Shown piece after piece: positions 7,477 through 15,637 of a stretch of 64,000 nt of DNA (position 1 is its first letter; each line of letters opens with the position of its first letter). The position numbers and the translations under genes are program-made. The stretch comes from Frigoribacterium sp. Leaf8. Its GTDB lineage: Bacteria > Actinomycetota > Actinomycetes > Actinomycetales > Microbacteriaceae. A model generated the notes under the pieces. That model saw only the letters and a program-made list of their open reading frames with translations. It was not told where the DNA came from and made no database searches. The stretch covers positions 607,631-671,630 of the forward strand of contig NZ_LMKB01000005.1 of assembly GCF_001421165.1 (NCBI RefSeq), in the 5' to 3' direction.

Positions 7477-8450
7477 TGCCCGACGCACGCCGCAAGAGGG
7501 GCTCGCGCGCACGTGCCCGCCGCCGCCTGGCCATCATCGGGATCGGGGCCTTCGTCCTCGTCGACCTCGGACTCGTCGCCCTGGCGCTGAACCGCGAACC
7601 GTCTGGTCTGGCTGCCGACGCCGAGCCCGCCGCCACGTCGACGCCTCGCCCGGTCGAGACCGAGAGCACACCGTCGCCCACCGCGACCCCCACCACCGCC
7701 GCCGAGGCCGTGACGCCGACGCGCCTCCTGTCGGTCGTCGACGCGGGCACCGCGTGGCGCGCGCAGGCCGCGAGCTGCACCCCCGGCACCGTCGCGTCGG
7801 CGCCCGTCGTCGAACAGACGACGTCGGGAGGCGCCACCTGGTCGGCCACGTCGGTCGAGACCGGTGGCTCCCTCGCCGGCCTGGACCGCCTGCAGGCGAC
7901 CGACGCGTCGTCGGCCTTCGTCGTCGGACCGGCCGGGGACGACTGCGCGCCGGCGTTCGCCCAGACCTTCAGCGGGGGTGCCGAGTACCGCGACTACCCC
8001 GAGCGACTGGCGGCATCGTGGTACGTCGCCCGGACCGCGCCCGGCACCGTGCACTCCCCCTCGGGTGACCGTGCGGCCCCGTGCCCGACCGTCGTCGACC
8101 TCGCGGTCGTGAGCGACGCCGAGGCCGGTGTGCTGTGCAGCGACCGGACGTTCTTCCGCACCGGTGACGGCGCGACCACCTGGGACGCGGGCACCGTCGT
8201 CGACGGCGCCGTCGCCGTCACCGCCGCCTCGGGCTCGTACCTCGTCGCCTCGACCGGTGCCGCCGACTGCGACGGCACGGCCGTCGTGACGCCGCCGACC
8301 GCGTCGGGCGCGGCCGCGACGACCGTGGGCTGCGCGCCGGCGTCGTCCGAGACGCCCGGAGCGATCGCGCTCTCGGCCTCGGCGGCGGCGGTCTGGCTCT
8401 GGGCCGACGACGTCGTGTCGGTGTCGACGGACGGCGGGGTGACCTGGTGA
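7476..8450 (+). CDS. Membrane-anchored exported protein with Asp-box repeats, unknown role in polysaccharide locus
   Basis: A 324-residue protein with a basic N-terminus, a single membrane segment (LAIIGIGAFVLVDLGLVALAL), a Pro/Thr/Ser-rich linker (residues 45-80) and an extracellular domain. The domain carries at least three Asp-box-like sequences: TSGGATW, TGDGATTWDAG and STDGGVTW at the very C-terminus. Asp-boxes mark beta-propeller folds (BNR, sialidase, WD-like). Here the propeller looks short or incomplete. Four cysteines may pair outside the cell. It is encoded between the phosphatase and the WbpM-like enzyme with overlaps at both ends (1 and 4 bases), so it is part of the operon. It might bind the polymer or help localise its assembly; no enzymatic residues are recognised. 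Confidence 0.7.
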   Translation: MPDARRKRGSRARARRRLAIIGIGAFVLVDLGLVALALNREPSGLAADAEPAATSTPRPVETESTPSPTATPTTAAEAVTPTRLLSVVDAGTAWRAQAASCTPGTVASAPVVEQTTSGGATWSATSVETGGSLAGLDRLQATDASSAFVVGPAGDDCAPAFAQTFSGGAEYRDYPERLAASWYVARTAPGTVHSPSGDRAAPCPTVVDLAVVSDAEAGVLCSDRTFFRTGDGATTWDAGTVVDGAVAVTAASGSYLVASTGAADCDGTAVVTPPTASGAAATTVGCAPASSETPGAIALSASAAAVWLWADDVVSVSTDGGVTW

Positions 8451-10267
8451 TCGACCGGTTCATGGCCTCGCCGGCGCGACGGACCGCCCTGCAGGTGGGG
8501 CTCGACGCCCTCTCGTGGGTCGTCGCGATCTTCTTCGCCGTGTCGCTGCGCTACGACTTCTGGTACGGCGACGTCACCTGGCGGGCGGTCTTCGGCGTCG
8601 CCGCCGTGACGGTCGTCGTCGGGGCGGCACTCGGCTACGCGACGGGGCTCTACCGTCGCCGGTTCGTGCCGGGCAGCTTCGCCGAGGTGCGCACCATCGT
8701 CACGGTGGTCGTCGGGACGGGGCTGATCGTCGGCATCCCCGTCCTCGCGATCGGGACCGAGATCATGTTGGCGCGCAGCACCGTGTTCATCGCCATGCCG
8801 GTCGTCTTCGTCTTCATGGGAGCCCTGCGCTACGTGGCCCGGCTCTACGTCGAGACGCAGAGCCGCCCCGGCGAGAGTGCCCAACCGACGCTCATCTTCG
8901 GAGCGGGCCGTCTCGCCAACCACCTCGTCCGCCGCATGCTGACCGACCCGGCCTCGCCGTACCTCCCCGTCGGCCTGATCGACGACGACCGCACGCGGTC
9001 GAGCCTGCGCATCGAGGGCGTGCGCGTCCTCGGGACGAGACAGGACCTCGTCGCCGCCGCCGAGCGGAGCGGGGCGAAGGCGATCATCATCGGCATCGCG
9101 AAGGCCGACGCCCCCCTGCTGCAGGACGTCACCGACCGGGCCGCCGAGGCCGGACTCCGCGTGATGGTCCTCCCCCTGCTCGACGAGATCCTCGAGGGCA
9201 AGTCGCGGCTCGGCGACGTGCGCGACATCGCCATCGAGGACATCATCGGCCGCCACCCGGTCGACACGCAGGTCGAGTCGATCGCGGGCTACCTGGCGGG
9301 CAAGCGCGTCCTCGTCACGGGAGCCGGCGGGTCGATCGGCAGCGAGCTGTGCCGCCAGATCGCCAAGTTCGGCCCCGCCGAGCTGATCATGCTCGACCGT
9401 GACGAGACCGGTCTGCAGCAGTCGCAGCTGTCGATCTCGGGCAACGGCCTGCTCGACACCAAGGAGGTCGTGCTGGCCGACATCAGGGACCCGGAGGCGC
9501 TGCGAGCGATCTTCGCGGACCGTCGACCCGAGGTGGTCTTCCATGCCGCGGCGCTGAAGCACCTGCCGATGCTCGAGCAGTACCCCGACGAGGCGTGGAA
9601 GACGAACGTGCTCGGCACCCAGAACGTGCTCGACGCGAGCAAGGCCGTCGGGGTGACGACGTTCGTCAACATCTCGACCGACAAGGCGGCGAACCCGACG
9701 AGCGTGCTCGGGCACTCGAAGCGCCTGGCCGAGCGGCTCACGGCCTGGACCGCCGACGAGACCGGTGCCCGCTACCTGTCGGTGCGGTTCGGCAACGTGC
9801 TGGGCAGCCGCGGGTCGATGCTGCCGGTGTTCACGTCCCTGATCGAGGCCGGTGGCCCGCTGACGATCACGCACCCCGACGTGACGCGGTTCTTCATGAC
9901 CATCCCTGAGGCGTGCCACCTCGTGGTGCAGGCGGGTGGGATCGGTTCGCCCAGCGAGGTGCTCATCCTCGACATGGGCGAGCCCGTGCGCATCCTCGAC
10001 ATCGCCGAACGCATGATCGCCATGTCGGGCCGGGACATCGGCATCGTCTACACGGGCCTGCGCGAGGGCGAGAAGATGCACGAGGAGCTCGTCGGCCTCG
10101 GCGAGAGCGACAACCGGCCCGTGCACCCGAAGATCTCGCACACCACCGTGCCGGCGCTGCACCCGTCGCAGCTCGAGGGCGTGCACGCCCACGTGGGCCC
10201 GTGGACGGCGGAGCTCGCGCAACCCGGCGCCTCGGAGTCACCCACGCACGTCGAGGACCCCGCGTGA
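8447..10267 (+). CDS. WbpM/PglF-type membrane UDP-GlcNAc 4,6-dehydratase
   Basis: A 606-residue nucleotide-sugar dehydratase with four predicted N-terminal helices (residues 10-130) and two Rossmann regions. The first is GAGRLANHLVRRML. The second is the catalytic SDR domain with VTGAGGSIGSELCRQI near residue 285 and STDKAANPTSVLGHSKR near residue 405. The family turns UDP-GlcNAc into UDP-4-keto-6-deoxy-GlcNAc, the precursor of QuiNAc, FucNAc or bacillosamine. In WbpM the usual SDR tyrosine is replaced by Met; here the same position reads Leu (VLGHSK), which is worth noting. The GTG start overlaps the previous stop by four bases. Together with the next two genes it resembles the WbpM-WbpL-WbpV set of Pseudomonas. 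Confidence 0.88.
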   Translation: MIDRFMASPARRTALQVGLDALSWVVAIFFAVSLRYDFWYGDVTWRAVFGVAAVTVVVGAALGYATGLYRRRFVPGSFAEVRTIVTVVVGTGLIVGIPVLAIGTEIMLARSTVFIAMPVVFVFMGALRYVARLYVETQSRPGESAQPTLIFGAGRLANHLVRRMLTDPASPYLPVGLIDDDRTRSSLRIEGVRVLGTRQDLVAAAERSGAKAIIIGIAKADAPLLQDVTDRAAEAGLRVMVLPLLDEILEGKSRLGDVRDIAIEDIIGRHPVDTQVESIAGYLAGKRVLVTGAGGSIGSELCRQIAKFGPAELIMLDRDETGLQQSQLSISGNGLLDTKEVVLADIRDPEALRAIFADRRPEVVFHAAALKHLPMLEQYPDEAWKTNVLGTQNVLDASKAVGVTTFVNISTDKAANPTSVLGHSKRLAERLTAWTADETGARYLSVRFGNVLGSRGSMLPVFTSLIEAGGPLTITHPDVTRFFMTIPEACHLVVQAGGIGSPSEVLILDMGEPVRILDIAERMIAMSGRDIGIVYTGLREGEKMHEELVGLGESDNRPVHPKISHTTVPALHPSQLEGVHAHVGPWTAELAQPGASESPTHVEDPA

Positions 10268-11277
10268 GCGTCGGTTTCTGGACCGCCGCCGTACTGTGCC
10301 TGCTCGCCTCCGCACTGCTCCCCTTCGCGGTGCGACCGCTCCTGTACCGTTTCGCCGTGGTCGACGTCCCGAGCGAACGCTCGTCCCACGTCCGCCCCAC
10401 CCTTCGCGGTGGCGGGATCGCCCCCGGCATGGGGATCGTCCTCGGCACGCTCGTCCTGGCGGCCGCGGTCCCGGGCGTCAGCGGTCGACTGCTCGTCGTG
10501 ATCGCCGTCGCCAGCGCAGCCTTCGCCATCCTGGGGTTCGCGGACGACGTGCGCAGCCTCGGCTCCCTCAGCCGTGCCGTCGTCCAGATGGTCATCGCCA
10601 CCGTGGCCTGCGTGGCGATCGTGACCATCGCCGAGGGTCCGTGGTGGCTGTACGTCCTGGGCCCCGTCGCCGTCGCCGGCTACGTCAACGTCGCGAACTT
10701 CATGGACGGCATCAACACGGTGTCCGGCCTGCACGGAACCATCGTGGGAGCCTCGTTCGTGGTGTCGGGGGCGTTGGCCGGACAGCCCTGGCTCACGGGC
10801 CTCGGCACGTGCATCGCCCTGGCCTTCCTGGCGTTCGTCCCCTGGAACGTCGTGGGTCGACGGATGTTCCTCGGTGACGTCGGAAGTTACCTGCTGGGCG
10901 GGACGATCGCCGTGGCCGCCGTGGCCGCCATCGCCGTCGGTGTGCCTCTGGTCGCCGTCGTCGCACCGCTCGTGCCTTACCTCGTCGACACGTCCAGCAC
11001 CCTCGCCCGCCGGGTGGCGCGACGCGAGCGCTGGTTCGAGGCACACAACACCCACGTGTACCAAGTGCTGGCGCGTCGCCACGGCCACGTGCCCGCGTCG
11101 TCGATCGTGACCGCGGCCACCGTGGCCTGTGCCGCGGCCGGTTCGCTCGCGTTCGTCGGTCCGGTCGGTGCCGTCGCAGCGGTCGTCCTCTTCGCGGTGA
11201 TCGCGGCCGTCTACCTGTCACTTCCGAGCTGGACCCTGCGGCTCACCCACCGAGAGGCGCGTGTCGAGCATGTCTGA
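10264..11277 (+). CDS. WecA/WbpL-type undecaprenyl-phosphate sugar-1-phosphate transferase
   Basis: A polytopic membrane enzyme of 337 residues from the MraY/WecA/TagO family. It loads the first sugar phosphate of a polysaccharide unit onto undecaprenyl phosphate. Family signatures are present in order: FADDVRSL (the Asp pair), NVANFMDGINT (N-x-x-N-F-x-D-G-x-N), FLGDVGS, and HNTHVYQVL (the His motif of the WecA branch). About ten hydrophobic segments are seen. GTG 10264 overlaps the upstream stop by four bases. Given its neighbours, the donor is likely a UDP-2-acetamido-2,6-dideoxy sugar such as UDP-QuiNAc rather than UDP-GlcNAc; that is inference. Confidence 0.88.
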   Translation: MSVGFWTAAVLCLLASALLPFAVRPLLYRFAVVDVPSERSSHVRPTLRGGGIAPGMGIVLGTLVLAAAVPGVSGRLLVVIAVASAAFAILGFADDVRSLGSLSRAVVQMVIATVACVAIVTIAEGPWWLYVLGPVAVAGYVNVANFMDGINTVSGLHGTIVGASFVVSGALAGQPWLTGLGTCIALAFLAFVPWNVVGRRMFLGDVGSYLLGGTIAVAAVAAIAVGVPLVAVVAPLVPYLVDTSSTLARRVARRERWFEAHNTHVYQVLARRHGHVPASSIVTAATVACAAAGSLAFVGPVGAVAAVVLFAVIAAVYLSLPSWTLRLTHREARVEHV

Positions 11278-12235
11278 GACCCGTGACGCGACGACCTGGG
11301 TCGTGATCGGAGCGAGTGGCTTCGTCGGGAGTCGGATCGTCGCCGACGCCCGCTCGCGCGGCATCACGATCGTCGAGCTCGCGGCGCCCCGGCTCGAGGC
11401 TGTGCCCGCGTCGGTCGCGGCGGCGCGAACAGCCGCGGCCGGTGCCGTCGACGTCGTGGACGAGCTCGCCGCCGCCTTCCGCGGGGCTGGGGTCGTCGTC
11501 AACGCGGCGGGCCTCGCGACCCCCGACGCCGAGATGTCGGCATCCCTCGTCGGCGCCAACGCCGCCCTTCCCCTCGTCGCACTCGCCGCCGCTCGTCGGA
11601 GCGGTGCGAGGAGGTTCGTGCACCTGAGTTCCGCCGCCGTCCAGGGCCCGGTGCCCGTCCTCGACGAGTCGACACGGACGCTGCCCTTCTCGCCGTATTC
11701 GCAGAGCAAGGCCTGGGGCGAGCAACTGCTCGTCGAGGCGCGCGCCGAGGGCGCCCCGGACGACGTGACGGAGGTCGTCGTCGTGCGTGCCACCTCGGTG
11801 CAGGGGCCCGGGCGCCCCACGACGGACCGTCTCCGACGCATCGCGGCGTCACCCCTCGCATCGGTCGCTTCACCGGGCGACGCACCCACGCCCGTGACCA
11901 GCGTCGCGGCCCTCGCCGAGTTCGTGACGGCGGTCGGGACCTTCGAGGGAATCGTGCCCGCCGTCGTCCTGCAGCCCTGGGAGGGGCTCACGGTCTCCTC
12001 CGTGCTCGAGGCGGCCGGCGGGCGGTCACCCCGACGCCTGCCACGCCTGCTGTGCCGTTTCGTCGTGGGTTCTGCCCGCGTCGTCTCGCGACTGATCGGT
12101 GGACGCCTCGCCGGGCCGATCCGACGGGTGGAGCTGATGTGGTTCGGTCAGGGCCAGACGAGCGGTTGGGCCGAGAGCGTGGGCATCCGTCCGACGCCCG
12201 CCGTCGCCGACCTGCTCCGCGGGGGTGACGCGTGA
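11261..12235 (+). CDS. NAD-dependent epimerase/reductase, WbpV-like (extended SDR)
   Basis: A 324-residue short-chain dehydrogenase of the extended sugar-nucleotide type. The cofactor motif is GASGFVGSR near residue 20, LSSAAVQG near residue 130, and the catalytic Y-x-x-x-K is YSQSKAWGE near residue 149. Placed directly after a WbpM-like dehydratase and a WbpL-like transferase, it is the best candidate for the 4-keto reductase that completes UDP-QuiNAc or UDP-D-FucNAc. Start choice is uncertain. GTG 11261 lies three bases after GAGAGG and ATG 11270 twelve bases after it; both overlap the preceding gene. The C-terminal part (near GRSPRRLPRLLCRF) matches the usual SDR tail region loosely. Confidence 0.78.
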   Translation: MSSMSETRDATTWVVIGASGFVGSRIVADARSRGITIVELAAPRLEAVPASVAAARTAAAGAVDVVDELAAAFRGAGVVVNAAGLATPDAEMSASLVGANAALPLVALAAARRSGARRFVHLSSAAVQGPVPVLDESTRTLPFSPYSQSKAWGEQLLVEARAEGAPDDVTEVVVVRATSVQGPGRPTTDRLRRIAASPLASVASPGDAPTPVTSVAALAEFVTAVGTFEGIVPAVVLQPWEGLTVSSVLEAAGGRSPRRLPRLLCRFVVGSARVVSRLIGGRLAGPIRRVELMWFGQGQTSGWAESVGIRPTPAVADLLRGGDA

Positions 12236-13488
12236 GGATCGGCATCTTGACCCAGTGGTACGACCCCGAACCGGGGCCAGCTGCGATCCCGGGTGTCCTG
12301 GCCCGCGAGTTCGCGGCGGCAGGGCACGAGGTCCGCGTGCTGACGGGGTTCCCGAACTACCCGACGGGGCGTGTGTACCCCGGTCACCGCCAGACGTGGC
12401 GGAGGACGAGCACGGTCGACGGTGTCACGGTGACCCGCGTCCCGCTGTACGCGAGCCATGACTCGTCCGCCGTCGGACGAGCGCTGAACTACCTGAGCTT
12501 TGCCGTCTCGGCCACGGTCCTCGGGGCGAGGTCGCTGCGTGGCTGTGACATGGTCTGGGTCTACAACTCGCCGGCGACGGTGGCGTTGCCCCTGCTCGTC
12601 CACACCCGATGGGGGCGTCTGCCGTACTTCTTGCACGTGCAGGACCTGTGGCCCGACTCGCTCGTCCACAGCGGCATGTTCCCGGACGGTCGCGCCGGAC
12701 GCCTCGCCCTGGCCGCCGTCTCGAAGACGGTGTCGCTGACGGAACGCCTGGCGCGACGGGTCGGGGTCATCTCGCCCAGCGTCGCGGATCTCATCCAGCG
12801 ACGGAACCGTCACGTCGGGCCGGACGACGTCGTCTACGTGCCGAACCCGACCGACGAGGGCCTCTTCACGTTCGACGAGGTGCGCGAGCGTCGCGACGGG
12901 GAACCGTTCGTCCTGATGTACTCGGGTGCCATCGGGGACGTCCAGGGGCTCGAGAACGTCGTCGAGGCCGTCGGGGCATTGCCCTCGGACGTCGATCTGC
13001 GGCTCGTCCTGGTCGGTGACGGCATCGCCCTCGATCGCCTCAGAGCTCTCGCCTCACGAGTCGACGATGGAGGGCGCATCGAGTTCGTCGGCCGGGTGCC
13101 CAAGGAACGCGTGCCGGGTCTCATGAAGCAAGCCCACGCTCACCTGGTCTCCCTCGGGGCGTCGGAGTTCCTCGAGCACACGACGCCCAGCAAGATCCCG
13201 TCGTTGCTCGCGTCCGGCGCCGTGGTAGTCGGCGTCATCGCCGGTGACGGTGCCCTCTTGATCACCGAGTCCGGTGCCGGCACCGTCGTCCCCCCGGGCG
13301 ACGCTGGCGCGCTGCAGGACGCGCTCATCTCGCTGACCCACCTGACGACGGAGGACCTCCGGGGTCGAGGCCGCTCGGGTCGCCATCACTACGACGCCCA
13401 TTTCTCGGCCGATCGCGCAGCAGCCGCCATCATTGACGCAACGTCACCCACGAGTTCCGACCAGCACGCCACGAAGGACCGATCTTGA
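12232..13488 (+). CDS. WbuB-like glycosyltransferase (GT4), candidate L-FucNAc transferase
   Basis: A retaining GT-B glycosyltransferase of 418 residues. The N-terminal domain starts MRIGILTQWYDPEPG and contains GFPNYPTGRVYPG and FLHVQDLWPDSL, features of WbuB/WbvB enzymes, which transfer L-FucNAc to the lipid-linked first sugar in E. coli O26-type loci. The C-terminal nucleotide-sugar domain shows YSGAIGDVQGLENVVEA, LVGDGIALDRL and HTTPSKIPSLLASG, with the acceptor/donor Glu-containing segment ASEFLEHTTPSK. GTG 12232 overlaps the previous stop. The adjacent CapE-F-G genes make the donor that WbuB uses, which supports the assignment. Confidence 0.82.
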   Translation: MRIGILTQWYDPEPGPAAIPGVLAREFAAAGHEVRVLTGFPNYPTGRVYPGHRQTWRRTSTVDGVTVTRVPLYASHDSSAVGRALNYLSFAVSATVLGARSLRGCDMVWVYNSPATVALPLLVHTRWGRLPYFLHVQDLWPDSLVHSGMFPDGRAGRLALAAVSKTVSLTERLARRVGVISPSVADLIQRRNRHVGPDDVVYVPNPTDEGLFTFDEVRERRDGEPFVLMYSGAIGDVQGLENVVEAVGALPSDVDLRLVLVGDGIALDRLRALASRVDDGGRIEFVGRVPKERVPGLMKQAHAHLVSLGASEFLEHTTPSKIPSLLASGAVVVGVIAGDGALLITESGAGTVVPPGDAGALQDALISLTHLTTEDLRGRGRSGRHHYDAHFSADRAAAAIIDATSPTSSDQHATKDRS

Positions 13489-14546
13489 CCACTGATGCCT
13501 CCGCCGATTACGTCGGCAAGAAAATTCTCATCACGGGCGGCACCGGTTCGTTCGGCCGTACCGTCACGCAGAAGCTGTTGAGCCGTGGTGTCGGCGAGGT
13601 GCGCGTCCTGAGCCGCGACGAGGCGAAGCAGGACCAGATGCGTCACGACCTGGGCGACGCCAGGGTCCGTTTCTACGTCGGCGACGTCCGCGACCACCTG
13701 AGCGTCGAGCGGGCCGTGAGAGACGTCGACTACGTGTTCCATGCCGCTGCCCTGAAGCAGGTCCCGTCGTGCGAGTTCTTCCCCATCGAGGCGGTCAAGA
13801 CCAACGTGCTCGGCAGCGAGAACGTCGTCCGTGCCAGCGAAGCCGCCGGGGTCGAGTCCCTCGTCTGCCTCAGCACCGACAAAGCCGTCTATCCGGTCAA
13901 CGCCATGGGCATGAGCAAGGCGATGATGGAGAAGGTCGCGCAGTCACACGGCCTGAACAACCCGAACGCCGTGACCACGGTGTCGTGCGTTCGCTACGGC
14001 AACGTCATGTACTCGCGCGGCTCGGTGATCCCCCTGTTCATCTCGCAGCTCAAGGCGGGGAAGGACCTCACGGTGACCGATCCGTCGATGACGCGCTTCA
14101 TGATGTCGCTGCCGTCGTCCGTCGACCTCGTCGAGCACGCCTTCCGCAATGCCCATCAGGGCGACCTCTTCATCCGCAAGGCGGCGGCTTGCACCATGGG
14201 CGACCTCGCCCAGGCGGTCATCAACATCTTCCAGAGCGAGCGACGCGTCACCGTGATCGGCACCCGTCACGCCGAGAAGGTCTCGGAGGCGCTGGCCAAC
14301 CGCGAGGAACTCTCGCGCGCCGAGGACATGGGCGACTACTTCCGCATCTCGGCGGACAAGCGCGACCTGAACTACGGCGCGTTCTTCGAGGAGGGCGACC
14401 CCGAGCAGGTCGAGTATTCCGACTACGACTCCCACACGGTCGACCGCATGACGGTGACCGATGTCGAGGCGATGCTCCTGGCCCTGCCCGAGGTACGTTC
14501 GGAGCTGGCTCTCGCGGGCATCCACCACCCCGAGGTCACCGCGTGA
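13485..14546 (+). CDS. capE: UDP-GlcNAc 4,6-dehydratase/3,5-epimerase of the L-FucNAc pathway
   Basis: A 353-residue soluble SDR equivalent to CapE/FnlA/WbjB. It converts UDP-GlcNAc to UDP-2-acetamido-2,6-dideoxy-beta-L-arabino-hexulose, the first step to UDP-L-FucNAc. The cofactor motif is TGGTGSFGRTV near residue 18. The active-site region LSTDKAVYPVNAMGMSKAMMEK has Met in place of the SDR tyrosine, as in this dehydratase family, and HAAALKQVPSCEFFP is strongly conserved. The start is TTG 13485, supported by GAAGG seven bases upstream and a four-base overlap with the preceding gene. CapF and CapG follow, also overlapping. Confidence 0.92.
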   Translation: MTTDASADYVGKKILITGGTGSFGRTVTQKLLSRGVGEVRVLSRDEAKQDQMRHDLGDARVRFYVGDVRDHLSVERAVRDVDYVFHAAALKQVPSCEFFPIEAVKTNVLGSENVVRASEAAGVESLVCLSTDKAVYPVNAMGMSKAMMEKVAQSHGLNNPNAVTTVSCVRYGNVMYSRGSVIPLFISQLKAGKDLTVTDPSMTRFMMSLPSSVDLVEHAFRNAHQGDLFIRKAAACTMGDLAQAVINIFQSERRVTVIGTRHAEKVSEALANREELSRAEDMGDYFRISADKRDLNYGAFFEEGDPEQVEYSDYDSHTVDRMTVTDVEAMLLALPEVRSELALAGIHHPEVTA

Positions 14547-15637
14547 AGATCGCGATGACGGGGGCCGGTGGCTTCCTGGGGTGGCACACCCGCGCCCTCC
14601 TCCACTCGCTGGGTGAACCCGTCGTCCATCCGTTCGCCGTCGGCGATCGATTCGATGCTCAGCAGGCGGCGGAGGCCGTCTCGTGCAGTGATCGACTCGT
14701 CCTCATCGCGGGCGTCAACCGTGGCACGGATGACGAGGTCCACGCGGGAAACGTCCTGTTCGCCGAGCAGGCCGCCCGGGTCATCCGCGCCGCCGAGGTG
14801 GCGCCGGCCTGCATCGTCTTCGCCAACTCCACCCAAGTCGGCAACGGCTCGACCTATGGCGTCGCGAAGGAGGCGGCGGCACGCATCATCCGTGACGCTG
14901 CCGCGGACGTCGGGGCACGTTTCGTCGACGTGCACCTCCCGAACCTGTTCGGCGAGCACGGACGCCCTTTTTACAACGCCGTGACAGCGACGTTCTGCCA
15001 CCTGCTGAGCCGCGGCGAGACCCCATCGGTCGACGTCGACCGCGAGCTGAGCCTGCTGCACGCGCAGCACGCCGCCGAGGCGCTCGTCGGCCTCGACGGG
15101 GCCGAGGACGTCCTCGCCCGCGCGACGTCGACGACGGTGTCGGAGTTGTTGGCGACCTTGTCGCGATTCGCCTCGGCGTATTCGAAGGGCGACGTGCCCG
15201 TGTTGGCGTCCGACTTCGAGCGCGACTTGTTCAACACCTACAGGTCGTTCGCGTTCGAGGCGTCACACGTCATCCCGCTGACCCAGAACACCGACGCCCG
15301 GGGCAGCTTCACCGAGGTGATTCGGTCACACGGCGGGTCTGGGCAGACGTCGTTCTCGACGACGGCGCCCGGCGTGACTCGAGGTCAGCACTACCACCGG
15401 CGGAAGATGGAGCGCTTCACCGTGGTGGCCGGAACGGCCGACATCCGGCTGCGGCGCCTGTTCTCGGACGAGGTGGTCACCGTCACCGTCGACGGTACGG
15501 CACCGTGTTCGGTCGACATGCCCACCTTCTGGGCCCACTCGATCACCAACACCGGTGACGACACCCTCTTCACGATGTTCTGGTCGAACGAGATCTTCGA
15601 TCCGGCCGCCCCCGACACCATTCCGGAGACAGTATGA
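14543..15637 (+). CDS. capF: UDP-2-acetamido-2,6-dideoxy-L-hexulose reductase with cupin domain
   Basis: A two-domain enzyme of 364 residues: an N-terminal SDR (MTGAGGFLGWHT, ANSTQVGNGSTYGVAKEAA with the Y-x-x-x-K) and a C-terminal cupin from about residue 245. The cupin is recognised by DARGSFTEVIR, GQHYHRRKMERFTVV and FWAHSITN with its metal-binding histidines. CapF/FnlB/WbjC has exactly this arrangement: the cupin epimerises C3 and the SDR reduces C4 to give UDP-2-acetamido-2,6-dideoxy-L-talose. GTG 14543 overlaps the capE stop. The SDR half is a little shorter at the N-terminus than average but complete. Confidence 0.92.
   Translation: MKIAMTGAGGFLGWHTRALLHSLGEPVVHPFAVGDRFDAQQAAEAVSCSDRLVLIAGVNRGTDDEVHAGNVLFAEQAARVIRAAEVAPACIVFANSTQVGNGSTYGVAKEAAARIIRDAAADVGARFVDVHLPNLFGEHGRPFYNAVTATFCHLLSRGETPSVDVDRELSLLHAQHAAEALVGLDGAEDVLARATSTTVSELLATLSRFASAYSKGDVPVLASDFERDLFNTYRSFAFEASHVIPLTQNTDARGSFTEVIRSHGGSGQTSFSTTAPGVTRGQHYHRRKMERFTVVAGTADIRLRRLFSDEVVTVTVDGTAPCSVDMPTFWAHSITNTGDDTLFTMFWSNEIFDPAAPDTIPETV

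Noticed and set aside
9490-9500. GGAGGCGCT in the WbpM-like gene and GGAGGCGCT near 14291 in capE
   Set aside because: They differ from the core at the last bases and are ordinary Glu-Ala codons, so they are not counted as motif copies inside the gap.
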